From Forficula auricularia (lineage: Eukaryota; Arthropoda; Insecta; Dermaptera; Forficulidae), in assembly GCA_024734495.1 (NCBI GenBank), contig JALMQS010000153.1:6907294-6971293 (forward strand): DNA of 64,000 bases. Direction: 5' to 3'. A program made the position numbers and the translations under genes. Shown here one piece after another: positions 44,326 to 55,847 of this stretch. A model generated the notes under the pieces. The model was not told the DNA's origin and searched no databases. It worked only from the letters and a program-made list of their open reading frames with translations. Position 1 is the first letter of the stretch. Each line of letters starts with the position of its first letter.

Positions 44326-44852
44326 TTTAAAGAAATCATATCTTATATTAGGGTAGATTGGGGTAAGACGCCATATTGTACAAGATGCCCTATCACGTGG
44401 TTCACCCACACGCATTCGAGAAAACAGCTTGCCAGTAAGTTGGAATGAAGGCGCGTACCCAGTGAAGTGTACAAAAAGTTTTTGTTGATTAATCACAGTT
44501 TTAAGTGGTGTTTTTAAATGGCTTTCTCATCCCGATTGCTCTGGTAAGTAACCGAAATCATATCCAAACATACTTTACTTAGTCATATTAGCCGTAGTTT
44601 TGATAGAAGAGAAATAACTCGGTTAGTTTTCGTGAGTTTGAAGTGTGGGCTTTCTATTAGTCTCGTAATGATCCCCACCTGCCACTGCTGCGCGGTGCTA
44701 GGGGGGCTGGCCTCTTGTCAAATGCTTTGGGGGAAGACGACGAACATTTTTGGGGCTAAGATGCCGTAGTTTTCGCGTTGATGTAAGATGCTGGTTTGTA
44801 TTACTATATATTTAAAATTAATTTTGGAAACTAATCCGATTGTTTCTTTCCA

Positions 44853-44972
44853 GAAATACCGCGGACATACATAAGAAAGGCTAATCAAGGATCATGGAAC
44901 GCAAATGACCTCCAAAAAGCTTTCAAAAGCGGAATATTATTTAAAAGGAAAAAGGAACATTTAAAAAAATAA
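44853..44972 (+). pseudogene. pogo-like transposase N-terminal exon (Psq-type HTH)
   Basis: After a good acceptor TTGTTTCTTTCCAG the frame reads PRTYIRKANQGSWNANDLQK, then runs into a stop. It matches the start of the Psq helix-turn-helix of pogo/Tigger transposases, whose consensus begins with a basic Arg-Lys stretch then Gly-x-Trp. An upstream ATGGCTTTC...GGTAAGT block (44518-44552) looks like a first exon, but joining it directly would give a stop, so the gene is dead or spliced otherwise. Confidence 0.65.
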
Positions 44973-45138
44973 AAAGCAATGTTATTTGGATGTAATATGA
45001 TCATTTTTTTTAAATTGATTTAAAAACACTGTACGTTGATTCCCCATACGGCATCTTACCCCAAGATTGGGATAAGATGCCGAAATGAAAACGTTTACAA
45101 TTTTTTTTTTTAGGTAAAAAATAGTTTTTCAAAGGGAA

Positions 45139-47690
45139 TTTTTTTTTTTTTTTATAATGATATTGATACAAGAAGAAGTTGCACCAAGAAGGTACAACCT
45201 CTGAAGTCCGTGGTGGACCCTTGTAACGTGAAGATAAGGGGAGATTTAGGGATTGGGTAGAGGTCGAAGGTATCTGTGGATGCTGGTCTTGAAAGTTTGA
45301 AGGTTATAAGTAGCTGGAAAGACGGTCGGGGGAAGAGAATTCCAGTCTCTAGATGTCATAGGGATAAATGAATTGGCGAATGCGTTTGTTCGATTAGTAT
45401 CTAGTTTAAGCGCGTAGGGGTGTTGAATTTTAGAAAATCGTGTATTTCGGGCAAATGAGGCCTTTGGTGGGATTATCGATTTTATTTCGTCAGAACAAAA
45501 GCCATGGTAATATCTATAAAAAAGGGATAGGGCGGAGACAGATCTACGATGGGCTAGGGAGTCGAGAGTGTCAGTTAATGTAGGATCGCCTATCAGTCTG
45601 ATAGCTCGCCTCTGAATTGCATCTAAGGTATTAAGAGAATACTTGGAGGCTCCTCTCCACAAATGCGAGCAATATTCAAGACAGGGGCGAATTTGAGCCT
45701 TGTATAATATAAGGAGTTGAGTGGGGGTGAAAAATCGTTTGGTTCGGAAAAGAAAGCCAAGCTTACATGCTGCAGCTTTTGCTACTGAGATAATATGGTC
45801 ATTCCAAGAGAGGTCAGAACCTAAGGTGACACCTAACATTGATATTTTATTACGGAATTCCAATGAGCTCGAATCAAAGGAAATGTCCGGAAGGTTCCTA
45901 TCTGCGCGCCTAGAAATTAGGCAGCACTGTGTTTTGCCAGCATTAAAGTTTACCAAATTGTGAGATCCCCATTTTTTAAGCATGCTTAAATCTGAATTTA
46001 TTGAGGAGGCTATGTTTGCGCGATTGTCTAGTAAGGATTGAGCGTTGTGGAGGGTGCTATCGTCAGCGTAACAATGTATTGGATTGGAGGGCAGATTTAA
46101 TAGGTCATTAATATAGATAATAAAGAGTGTGGGAGAGATGACTGAGCCCTGAGGAACTCCAGCATTAGTATTAAAGGACGAGGATGATATTCCGTCAACC
46201 TCGACTTTAATAGAGCGGTTTGAGAGAAAGCTCTCAAGCAACTTGCAGAGGCTCGGGGGAAGGCCAAATGCAGGTAATTTGGCAAGAAGATTTTTGTGCC
46301 AGACATGATCGAAGGCCTTTGAAATGTCTAAGCCTATTACGAAAGTCTCTTTACCAGTCTCTAGTGCTTTATTCCAAATATGAGTTATATATGCTAAAAT
46401 ATCGCCGGTGGACCGAAATTGTCTAAAGCCGTATTGACTATCATGGATTAGTTTATTAGATTCTAAATGGTGAAGAACTTGCTCATTAATGATTTTTTCC
46501 ATGATTTTAGAAAGAACCGAAGTTATGGCGATCGGACGATAATTGGCTACATTTGAAGGATCTCCTTTTTTTTTAATTGGTTGAATTCTTGCTGTTTTCC
46601 AGCTCTCCGGAAATGAGCCAGTGGTATATGAAAGTTTGAAAATTTTTGAGAGAATAGGAGCAAGTTCAGGCGCGCAATTTTTGATTATACTGGTGGGAAT
46701 GTTGTCTGGGCCAGCGGCTGAATTAACATTTAGGTTTTTTATTACTTTTAATATTTTTGGTATTCTGAATTTAATATCCGACATAATATTGGTGCTAGGG
46801 GTATAGGGCGGGGGGTCAAGTCCCTTGTCGTCTAAGGTGGCATTGGTCGCGAAGAATGAAGCGAATGCTTCAGCTTTAGAGAGGGCGTCGGTGGCTATTG
46901 AGCCGCTGGAAAGATTAAGGGGGGGAAACGAAGATTTGGAGGAGTTGGTAGTTAATTTCCTCGTGAGATGCCAGAATCGATTTTTATTAGCTGGGCATGC
47001 TGATAATCGGTCAGCCCATTTTTCGTCTAGAGACTTCTTGGTTTCATTAATAATTTTGTTACACTGGTTACGAGATTTTGAAAAGGCAATTCGTTTGATG
47101 TCCGTTTGGCAGGAAAGCCATTCGTTGAATGCTTTATTTTTTTCACGAACAGCTTCGGCACATCGCTTGTTGAACCAGGGTTTTGAATAATTTTTCCTAT
47201 TTACATAGGGAACACACTGTTCAATGCCCATCTGAATTACTTCTTCAAATACAGAAGCACATTCAGAAGCATTTTTATTTTTTAATGCGTCATTCCACGG
47301 GAATTGTCCAAAGAAGCTACGCATCTCATCGAAGTTGGCTCTATTAAATAGCCATATTTTTTTTAATTTGTTGGCTCTTAGGCTTAGAGAAGTTGAAAGG
47401 AACATTAATTTTTATCAGAGAGTGGTCGGATTTATTCAGAGGGGCGGATATAGAGAATGTGAATGTCGATGGGTCAGTTGTCAGGAATAGATCAAGAAGA
47501 TACGCTGTGTGTTTGGGATTGTCAGGTATTCTAGTAGGACAGTCAATGATTTGAGTGAGATTGCAGGCTATAGAGAAATCATAGGCTTCGCGACCAGCGC
47601 GCGTGTTGGAGCTGGAATGGGTCAACCAATCCTTATTATGGACATTGAAATCTCCAAGAAAAGAAATTTCTGAATTGGGAAATTGTGATT
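45139..47690 (-). pseudogene. LINE family L1x, longest copy: endonuclease end, reverse transcriptase, C-terminal domain
   Basis: Minus-strand jockey-superfamily-like non-LTR retrotransposon; poly(A) tail as a T run at 45139-45153. The frame 45246-47405 (719 codons) holds a linker, reverse transcriptase (about residues 215-520: SAAGPDNIP, LDISKAFDHVWH, GVPQGSVISP, catalytic YADD at 446-449) and a C-terminal domain ending TSIHRYLR. Upstream, 47344-47687 encodes the end of the AP-type endonuclease (LGDFNVHNKDW, SDHSLIKI) in another frame. The shift falls at an 8-T homopolymer near 47355, so one indel separates two otherwise open halves. The element is 5'-truncated within the endonuclease. The near-intact frame suggests recent activity of the family. 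Confidence 0.92.
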
Positions 47691-47837
47691 TTATTTATTT
47701 TATTTATTAATTACAAAAGTACATATAATGTTAATAAAATGGTTGGATAAAAATAAAACCAATGTGCTATTTTATATAAAATAAAGTTAAAAACTACGGC
47801 GTCTTCCCCCAGTCTACTATATTAAATGAGGGATTAA

Positions 47838-48045
47838 ATAGTGAACTAACCCATAAAATTATAATTTTGATTTATCTGCAGAAATTACATAATATTGTTA
47901 TCGACCAACTGCAAAGTGGACCAAAGCAGGTTTTGATTGCAAATGCAGGTTTGGTCCATTTTGAAAGTTGGTCGATAACAATATTAATATTAATTTCCGC
48001 AGTTAAACCAAAATGATAATTTTGCGGGTTAGTCCACTATTGTGC
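47838..48045. mobile_element. Small fold-back element
   Basis: Inverted arms of ~90 bp (AATAGTGAACTAACCC and GGGTTAGTCCACTATT; ATTGTTATCGACCAACT at both tips). No coding. Confidence 0.75.
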
Positions 48046-49271
48046 TCATAGCCTTATATATAGAATCGGCTTCTCGAAATCATCTTCAAGTAACTTTAAT
48101 TTAATTCTTTTTTTTTGCAATCTAAGTAATTATTTACAGGTTTTTCTCAAAAGCCCTGGAGAGATAATTTGAGCTGGTTTTTAACATGTTTTCTTCTCCC
48201 TAAACGCTAGAATTATTAATAAACGTTTTATAATAGTTTTTATAAAGTACCTTATTTATTTAATAGAATAAGAAATAATCAAGAATTTAAAAAAATATAT
48301 ATTTTAAATAAGCAGGTCTCAATTTTGTGAAAAAATAACATATTTTGATCGGTTTTATAATTAAACTAATTATTAACACGAGGTTAAAAAATGAATCATT
48401 AAGTTGAAAAAAAACAAAACAATTGGCTGTAAAACTAAACAATAGGTAACCAAAATGCGAGCGAAGCTCGGTCTTCAGGTACTTATTTATATTTACACAA
48501 TGAATAATTCCTAAACATGTTTTATGTTATTGCTTGTTTGTAGGTACATAATATATTGTAGATAATAATCTACAATATTTCCAAAAAGAAATTACGAGAG
48601 ACTAACATCTTTTAAATCCGAGCTACCATGGATAATTAGTATTACATGCAGGGACGCACCAAGTCTCTTTTACGCCGTCGTTCGGAATACTGATTAGCAC
48701 CTATATATGCTACAAACAAACTTGTCTAGCGAGTAGAGGTTGGGGAAAGCATCACCAGACACAATCATGTTAATACCTGTCGCGGCACACGCTCTCTGTT
48801 TGCCAGTAGCAGCATCAGTCAGGTCATTTAATAGTAACACCTCGTATAATGGGAGCCCCTGCTACACTCAGCGGCACAATTAACCGCCCACCTAAATTTT
48901 TATTAAATATTTTACAATTAAACAAATGTTCACTTAATTTATTTTTTACATTCAATTTCTAGGATCATAAAAGAATAAAAAATCATAATTTAAACAAGAA
49001 TATTTATTTTTATTTAAAAAAAAACATTAAGGTAGTTGTTTCGCGACAATACTAGCAAAAAGTTAATGCTAGAGTATATAGAACTGTAGACAATAAGGAT
49101 TCATAATTCATAAGCCCAAAATTTTTGCTGTTTATGTACAGATTCTAGCCAATCCCGTGCTCGTTTGACAAATCTGGCACCATTGTAAGAGTTTGAATAT
49201 TTTTATATTAAAATGACAGATTAAATACATTTTAAAAATTAAAAAATTTCTATAAAAATCGATTTGTTATT
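48046..49271. other. No gene called
   Basis: AT-rich, with a GC hairpin CGAGCGAAGCTCG at 48458-48470 (an element end like that at 1123) and a GC-richer unique patch at 48650-48890 lacking any recognisable domain. Confidence 0.35.
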
Positions 49272-50935
49272 TTTTACTTTATCCATTGCGAAGCATGGGA
49301 GAAAGTATTGCAATCGGTCGCGCGGCAAGCGCAACTTCAACAGGTCCTCAGGTAAAGACTACGGAACCCATGGACTCAATTAAGGTCACAAATTGAAGTA
49401 TTCAATGAGATTGAATTTTAGCACGTGGCGGTTTTGCCAAAAATTACCTGGAATCTCGTCGAGAGGCCAAAAAGTGCCATTTTTTTGGAAGTGCGTGCGG
49501 ATGGATGGATGGATGGATGTTATCGTTTTTTTCGTCCACGATTTTTTCCACACCTTTGCACCGATTGAAATGAAATTGAAAACCTACCATCATTTTAACA
49601 AAATGAAGCGCTGATTAGTTTTTGGTACATTGAAATTGAAAACCTACCATCATTTTAACAAAATGAAGCGCTGATTAGTTTTTGGTACATATCGGCCCAC
49701 AAACATTAGTATTATACAACATTATTTATTTCAGTACTTTTTTAGTTTTTTCTAAATATCTTTAAAATGACTTAACCAATTTTGATGAAATTTAATATCC
49801 TAATTAAGTACCTTGGGGCCGACAAAAAAGGTTAAATAAAGTTTTTAGTAAAATTATATTTTAAAGTACTTTTTGAATTATTTAAAATTTATTCATTTGA
49901 TCTGTTTATGGTAATATGGTGGATAGGCTTTTCTCTGTGAAATGCTAAAAATAGCGATTGATTCTCAACTAGTACCTGAGGAATAACCATTCTATATTGG
50001 ATTTTTGACGTTTCGGTTTTTATCGGTAACCATTGCTGAAGACATAGAGAAATCGACTTAAAACCAAAAATAGCGATTGATTCTCATCTAATACTTGACG
50101 AATAACCATTCTATATTAGATTTTTGGCGTTTGGGTTTTTATTGGTAACCATTGCTGAAGACATAGAGAAATCGACTTAAAATCAAAAATAGCGATTGAT
50201 TCTCATCTAATACTTGAGGAATAACCATTCTATATTGGATTTTTGGCGTTTCGGTTTTTATTGGTAACCATTGCTGAAGACATAGAGAAATCGACTTTAA
50301 ACCAAAAATAGCGATTGATTCTCATCTAATACTTGAGGAATAACCATTCTATATTGGATTTTTGACATTTCGGTTTTTATTGGTAACCATTGCTGAAGAC
50401 ATGGAGGAATCGACTTAAAATCAAAAATAGCCATCGATTTTCATCTAATACTTGAGGAATAACCATTCTATATTGGATTTTTGGCGTTTCGGTTTTTATT
50501 GGTAACCATTGCTGAAGACATAGAGAAATCGACTTTAAACCAAAAATAGCGATTGATTCTCATCTAATACTTGAGGAATAACCATTCTATATTGGATTTT
50601 TGACATTTCGGTTTTTATTGGTAACCATTGCTGAAGACATGGGGGAATCGACTTAAAATCAAAAATAGCCATCGATTCTCATCTAATACTTGAAGAATAA
50701 CAATTCTACATTAGGTTTTTGACGTTTCGATTATTATTGGTAACCATTGCTGAAGACATGGAGGAATCGACATAAAATCAAAAATAACGATCGATTCTTA
50801 TCTAATACTAGAGGAATAACCTTATTGCATTCCATTTTTGATGTTTTGACCATTAATGGCAACCTCTACTGAAAACGTGGAAGAATCGACTTAAAATCAA
50901 AAAGACTAAATTTTTTTATGGCAAACAACTCAAAC
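49272..50935 (+). repeat. Dispersed repeat family A, copy 3, with tandem array
   Basis: Left end as in copies 1 and 2. A 58-bp block (TTGAAATTGAAAACCTACCA...) is duplicated in tandem at 49568-49690. The right end with GATCCGTTGCAG is missing; the copy stops after the array. Confidence 0.8.
49945..50930 (+). repeat. ~118-bp tandem array, about eight units
   Basis: TGGTAACCATTGCTGAAGAC starts near 50023, 50142, 50260, 50379, 50498, 50617 and 50736. Adjacent units are 95 percent or more alike by eye, decaying towards the right end. Homologous to 40680-41220. Confidence 0.92.
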
Positions 50936-50952
50936 TTGAGAAAATGAAAATC

Positions 50953-51400
50953 AAATTTAGGGAACGAAGAAAAGATTATTTTTTTTACAGACAAAAGGAT
51001 CGAACCCGGGATCTTTGCATATGTACTGCAATGCTTTGTCATAAGAGGTTTACCTCCTATATCCACTAAGCTACTGATCCCCGAACCCAAACTAATACCT
51101 TTTGTCTATATGAATTATGGAATTTCTTTTTTAATCCTCTCCTCGTTCATTTTTCGCAGCGTAGGCCTTGATTTATTAATTAAACAATTAATTATTCCAG
51201 CGCCTCCCAATCGATCGCAGACCCCAAAGATCGAAAATAATTTTCTCTTCACCCGGGGCGCGAACACAACGAGGCCGTGTAAAGACAATCAATAACAAAT
51301 TCAAATTTAGGGAACGAAGAAAAGATTATTTTTATTACAGACAAAAGGATCAGCCGGGGCTCGAACCCGGGATCTTTGCATATCGATAATGTTTTTAATA
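50953..51400 (-). repeat. Two tRNA-derived SINE fragments in direct repeat (family S)
   Basis: CAAATTTAGGGAACGAAGAA followed by ACAGACAAAAGGATC occurs at 50953-51000 and 51301-51350. On the minus strand the first copy has a tRNA 5' half (GGATCAGTAGCTTAGTGGAT, A box) and B box GGGTTCGATCC; the second has the B box plus CTGATCC, which pairs exactly with GGATCAG as an acceptor stem. The pieces complement each other, consistent with a tRNA-derived head. 51100-51300 between them is unassigned. Confidence 0.65.
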
Positions 51401-51429
51401 TAGGCTTGTGGTATGTTATTCCACTCCTC

Positions 51430-51600
51430 CAAAACCGCCGGGGTGCTTCGTGAGCCTCGAACTACTGTGAGAGATGCAGCCAGACGGTTTCGGGAAACCA
51501 ATTCCTATACGAGAAGGCCGCAAAAGGTGCACTACAGCTCGGGATGATCGTTTTATGGTGCAGCATCATTTTATGAAATCCCTTTATATCAGCTTCTGAG
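51430..51600 (+). pseudogene. Tc1-like transposase N-terminal fragment
   Basis: Plus-strand frame reads TVRDAARRFRETNSYTRRP, then with a +1 shift CTTARDDRFMVQHHF. These are the linked helix-turn-helix segments at the start of Tc1-family transposases. No DDE domain or terminal repeats nearby. Confidence 0.6.
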
Positions 51601-51717
51601 ATACCTAGTCAATTAAAAAAATTAATCAACTGGTGGGTTCACCACAAGACTTTCACATTTTCATTTATTTGAAGTCATCGCGACACTACTAATTTACACC
51701 CCCTTCCTTTATTTCGT

Positions 51718-52245
51718 TTTTTACTTTACCATATAGGGTATGGTCAAGTATTGTAATCGTGCATTAAAAAAGTGTTTTTTTCCTTCTTTTTTTCGAAATA
51801 TCTCAAAAACGGCTAAAACTATTTTGATTAAAAAAATTGAGCGAAACCATGGCATTTTGCTCTACAAAAAGCTCTAATAAGTAAACATCGAAAAAATTAT
51901 ATTTTTTGAGATAATAATTGTTTTGTCAAAATGTCTGTTAGTCTATCTGTTAGTCTGTGCGTTACCAAATTTTTGTGGACGAGCTAGCTCAAAAACTAGT
52001 GTGAATATCGAAACCAAATTTCACACATAGTTTTGGTCCATTGAGATAAAGAGCTGATTAGATTTTGGTGCATATCGACCCAAAATTAAGGGGGAGTGGA
52101 AGGGGGGTTAAAAATAAAAAATCTAGGCCGTTTGAGCAAACTCAAACAAATTGTGTATACATAATCAGTGGACCCCCAGAAGTATAAAAATGCAAAAACT
52201 AACCCCCTAAATGATTATAAATAATTTTAGAGGCCAGGTTGTATG
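51718..52245 (-). repeat. Dispersed repeat family T, inverted copy
   Basis: Starts TTTACTTTACCATATAGGGT and runs through CCATGGCATTTTGCTCTAC, TCTGTTAGTCTATCTGTTAG and GACGAGCTAGCTCAAAAACT. This is the most complete copy of the family. No coding. Confidence 0.75.
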
Positions 52246-52417
52246 GTAAAGTCAAGTGGATGGCCACATCAGAACACGTCAGCTTATTTTTTTATTTTCT
52301 CAAAAACGACTGCTACGATTTTTTTAAAAATTAGTGTATTTATCAAGTGTCATGAGTTAATAGTTGTGTCAAATTTTTGATCCGATTGAATTAAAGAAAG
52401 GGGTTGTAAATTAATAA

Positions 52418-52924
52418 ATCGGACGGTTTTGAAAAATTTTAATTTTTGATTTCTTTCATTTTTTGACATTTTTTAGAACCCATCAAAAAACTCTTCCTGG
52501 TAAATTTTGAAATTTTTTGATCACCGGCTTGAAAGATCGAATTTCGGTTTTTCGCTTATAACTTCTTCAAAAATGGTCTAAATTTATATTTTTTTTTTCA
52601 AGTTTTTGTTTTTTTACATACTTTTTATAAAAAAATACCAAACAATTATTTAAAGTGTTTTTTTATATGCGATTTTTGACCTTGAAAATTTTAATCTTGT
52701 TTTTGAAAATGTAGGTATGTACCTACCTACTCTTCGATTTTTTTTTGATAATTTTTATTTTAAACTTCTATTCATTCTACAAATTTTAAGATCGGCTTGA
52801 TAGTGGTCTTATGATAATTCTATTTTTTTCGATTTTTGAAAATTTCGAAAATATTTTATTCACTATATTAACCATTATTAAACCACTTTTTGGTATTGAG
52901 CTCCCTTTTTTTTGTTATTTTGAT
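52418..52924. repeat. Left arm of a long inverted repeat (partner 58853-60372)
   Basis: From ATCGGACGGTTTTGAAAAAT inward, this ~510-bp arm is matched in inverse at 58853-59207 and 60203-60372, e.g. TGATCACCGGCTTGAAAGAT against ATCTTTTCAACCGGTGAACA. The partner arm is interrupted by 59208-60202. The arms enclose a LINE and everything nested in it. Confidence 0.75.
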
Positions 52925-53573
52925 TTTTTTTTTATTATCGACGGCAAGATTACAAATTGGTTACATTTAAACATAATATTATACATATAATGTAGAAAGA
53001 CAGAGAGATACAATAGGTAATATGTTAAGTGAAGATAAATTCTTTAAATAACAAACAAATGAACTTTGAACTTTAAAGCTTAATCATAACATAGCGTATT
53101 TTCTTTAATTTCTTTAGTCACTCTATTAGGATGAGAAGCCAAATCTATTACACTAATTCTTGAGGAAAGAGCGTTATAGCAAACACAGAGTCTATAAATT
53201 GGATTATTCTCAGCGTGACGCGTGATTGGTACTTTAGGGTAGAAAGGCTGGTTGTGTCTAAGTACATATGTGGGATTATTTAAAGTAAAAAGAGACTTTA
53301 GTTCTGGACAATGGATTCTGTTCGATATAATTTTGTAAGTTAATACATTGTCAGAAGCAACCATGGATGATAGAATTGTTGGTAGACTAAAGGTTTCACT
53401 AATTGCTGTATAATCGTGGTCGAATCTAGACATAGGGTTGCCAGATAGATACGCAAGATGCCTCAACGCCTTATGCTGAACTCTCTCAAGCCTTGCTATA
53501 TTCATTTTCAAATTAGGTCTCCAAATGGTTGATGCATACATCAATACAGATTTAACCAAGCTTATGTACAAGT
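52925..53573 (-). pseudogene. LINE family L2x, 3' part (C-terminal domain), separated from its 5' part by a PLE
   Basis: Minus strand; the poly(A) tail is the T run near 52925-52934. The frame 53080-53604 encodes the domain after reverse transcriptase (LYISLVKSVLMYASTIWRPN, LERVQHKALRHLAYLSG). Its first ~10 residues come from the PLE end. It continues the element at 56977-58852; TTATGTACAAGT at 53562-53573 is repeated at 56977-56988. Confidence 0.85.
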
Positions 53574-53965
53574 TATTGGATAAAAAATACTTGATAGGTT
53601 TCACATTAAGATATAAAAAAATAAAACGAATTTATTTTTGGAGAATCTTTAATCTCGATATATATATTTCGGGTGACTAGCCCATCTTTAGGAGAAACAT
53701 AAAGTAACTGACCTGGATAAGTCGAAATTGAATACAAGTCAATGGTAAAATTTATTTTTAAGATAACAAAAGGGTAAATATTTAAAATTAGTGGAGGGAG
53801 AAAGGTAGGAAGTCTGTTTTGTTTAATTTTGAATGGCCTTCTGAGAAATGAGGATTTCGAATTTGAATACAAGTCAATGCTAAAATTTATTTTTAAGATA
53901 ACAAAAGGGTAAATATTTAAAAGTAGTGGAGGGAGAAAGGTAGGAAGTCTATTTTGTTTAATTTT

Positions 53966-54586
53966 TGGCTTTCTTTTTCCGAACCAAACGATTTTTCACC
54001 CCCACTCAACTCCTTATATTATACAAGGCTCAAATTCGCCCCTGTCTTGAATATTGCTCGCATTTGTGGAGAGGGGCCCCCAAGTATTCTCTTGAAACCC
54101 TGGACGCAATTCAGAGACGAGCTATCAGACTGATAGGCGATCCTACATTAACTGACACTCTCGACTCCCTAGCCCATCGTAGATCTGTCTCCGCCCTTTC
54201 CCTTTTTTATAGATACTACCATGGCTTTTGTTCTGACGAAATTAAATCGATAATCCCACCAAGGGCTTCATTTGCGCGAAATACACGATTTTCTAAAACT
54301 CAACACCCCTACGCGCTTAAACTGGATACTAATCGAACAAACGCATTCGCCAATTCATTTATCCCCATGACATCTAGAGACTGGAACTCTCTTCCCCCGA
54401 CCGTCTTTCCAGCAACTTATGACCTTCAATCTTTCAAGACCAGCATCCACAGATACCTTCGACTTCACTAAATCTCCCATTATCTTCACGTTACAAGGGT
54501 CCACCACGGACTACAGAGGTTGTACCTTCTTGGTGCAACTTCTTCTTGTATCAGTATCTTTAAAAAAAAAAAAAAAAAAAAAAAAA
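53966..54586 (+). pseudogene. LINE family L1x, plus-strand 3' copy in the PLE left arm
   Basis: The frame 53965-54471 encodes the last ~165 residues of the ORF2 C-terminal domain (RTKRFFTPTQLLILYKAQ to TSIHRYLR), intact, followed by the family 3' UTR and a pure 25-nt A run at 54562-54586. The clean tail and open frame indicate a recent, 5'-truncated insertion. The junctions share AATTT with the PLE, a possible short duplication. Confidence 0.92.
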
Positions 54587-54659
54587 TTTGAATGGCCTGA
54601 GAAATGAGGATTTACACACAAAACAAATTTGCTGAAATTTACATGTCTAATTTAGAAAA

Positions 54660-55494
54660 AACAATTCTTGGTCCGGAATAATTCCTTTGCTAAACAAATT
54701 GTATTTTGGCGTAGATACGTTGATGATATTTTTGTCACATGGTCAGGTACTCTTAGGCAATTAAGCTCTTTCCAAAACCATTTTCGCCTAACCACCCCAC
54801 TAACACTAAATTTGCCGCTTTTTATTCGATGATCTACAGACTTATTTCGATACCAATGGACACTTCAGATTTAACAATGAACTAAATATCATTTATAATA
54901 TAGTTGTGAATAATGGCTACAACACACTGATAATTAAAAAATTTACAAAAAAATTAATCGAAAAATAAGTATCTCTCACACACACTCACTAAATTCCGGA
55001 ACTGATAAAATATTTAAGACTCCCCTTCATTTCGAACCACGTTACAAACCTTATAGCTTCAACTCTTAGAACACCTGGTATAACTCCTGCTTTATATAAT
55101 AAAAACACTTTAGGTTCACAGCTAATTAATAATAAATTAGACAAAATTGACAAATTAGATAAATCAGATGTATATAAATTGACTTGCAATCTACATAGGA
55201 CAAACCGGACGCTCTTTTAGAACTCGCTACTCGGAACATGAAAGAGCCTTTAATAGTCTTAGCAGATCAGATGATATTAATATGGAATCTACTTCTACCT
55301 TCGCCAATCATCTACATTTGAATAAACACACCTCTTCTATTAGCCACCTCGTTCCGTTACATTTCGAAAGAAAGGGCTTACGTTTAGATTTTTTAGAGTC
55401 AACGGAAATAAAATTAGCTCTCTCAAATAAAACGAATATACTAAATAATCAATTAGAAGTTAAGAAAAGTACAATCATTGATTACATTCTTTAA
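54660..55494 (+). pseudogene. Penelope-like reverse transcriptase C-terminus and GIY-YIG endonuclease
   Basis: At 54680 the frame reads FAKQIVFWRRYVDDIFVTW: the YVDD catalytic box of PLE reverse transcriptases. With frameshifts it continues through INIIYN-type and NNGYNTLIIKKF segments typical of the PLE thumb region. From 55192 a clean frame of 100 codons reads YIGQTGRSFRTRYSEHERAF, later FANHLHLNKH and FLESTEIKLAL. This is the PLE GIY-YIG nuclease with its YIG, Arg and final Glu positions, but the GIY half is damaged (VYKLTC then a shift). PLEs use these domains for retrotransposition. This copy is dead. Confidence 0.88.
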
Positions 55495-55817
55495 ATATTT
55501 GCAAATTTGTTTTGTGTGTAAATCCTCATTTCTCAGAAGGCCATTCAAAATTAAACAAAATAGACTTCCTACCTTTCTCCCTCCACTAATTTTAAATATT
55601 TACCCTTTTGTTATCTTAAAAATAAATTTTACCATTGACTTGTATTCAAATTCGAAATCCTCATTTCTCAGAAGGCCATTCAAAATTAAACAAAATAGAC
55701 TTCCTACCTTTCTCCCTCCACTAATTTTAAATATTTACCCTTTTGTTATCTTAAAAATAAATTTTACCATTGACTTGTATTCAATTTCGACTTATCCAGG
55801 TCAGTTACTTTCTGTTT

Positions 55818-55847
55818 CTCCTGAAGATGGGTTAGTCACTCGAAATA
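55818..55847 (+). ncRNA. Hammerhead-like motif in the PLE arm, split by the Tigger insertion
   Basis: CTGAAGA at 55821-55827, an extra T, a GGGT/ACTC stem, then GAAATA cut by the Tigger element; the lost continuation TATATATATCG resumes at 56833. The left-arm partner (53662-53699, minus) has CTAAAGA, a core mutation. It is the GAAATATATA variant also seen at 19216. Confidence 0.45.

Larger units (their letters stand above)
44351..47818 (+). mobile_element. pogo/Tigger-like transposon split by a LINE
   Basis: Left end GGGTAGATTGGGGTAAGACG and right end CGTCTTCCCCCAGTCTAC are inverted copies next to TA. The LINE at 45139-47690 is inserted inside. The only transposase coding seen is the exon at 44853-44972. 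The GGGTAAGATGCC wording recurs inside at 45070, so internal sequence is rearranged. Confidence 0.65.

Noticed and set aside
49945..50930. CRISPR-like array
   Set aside because: The ~118-bp units are contiguous with no spacers, lie inside a dispersed repeat in animal DNA, and have no cas genes nearby.
53965..54607. Host gene with a 168-residue product
   Set aside because: Identical in type to the C-terminal end of LINE L1x and followed by the LINE poly(A) tail.
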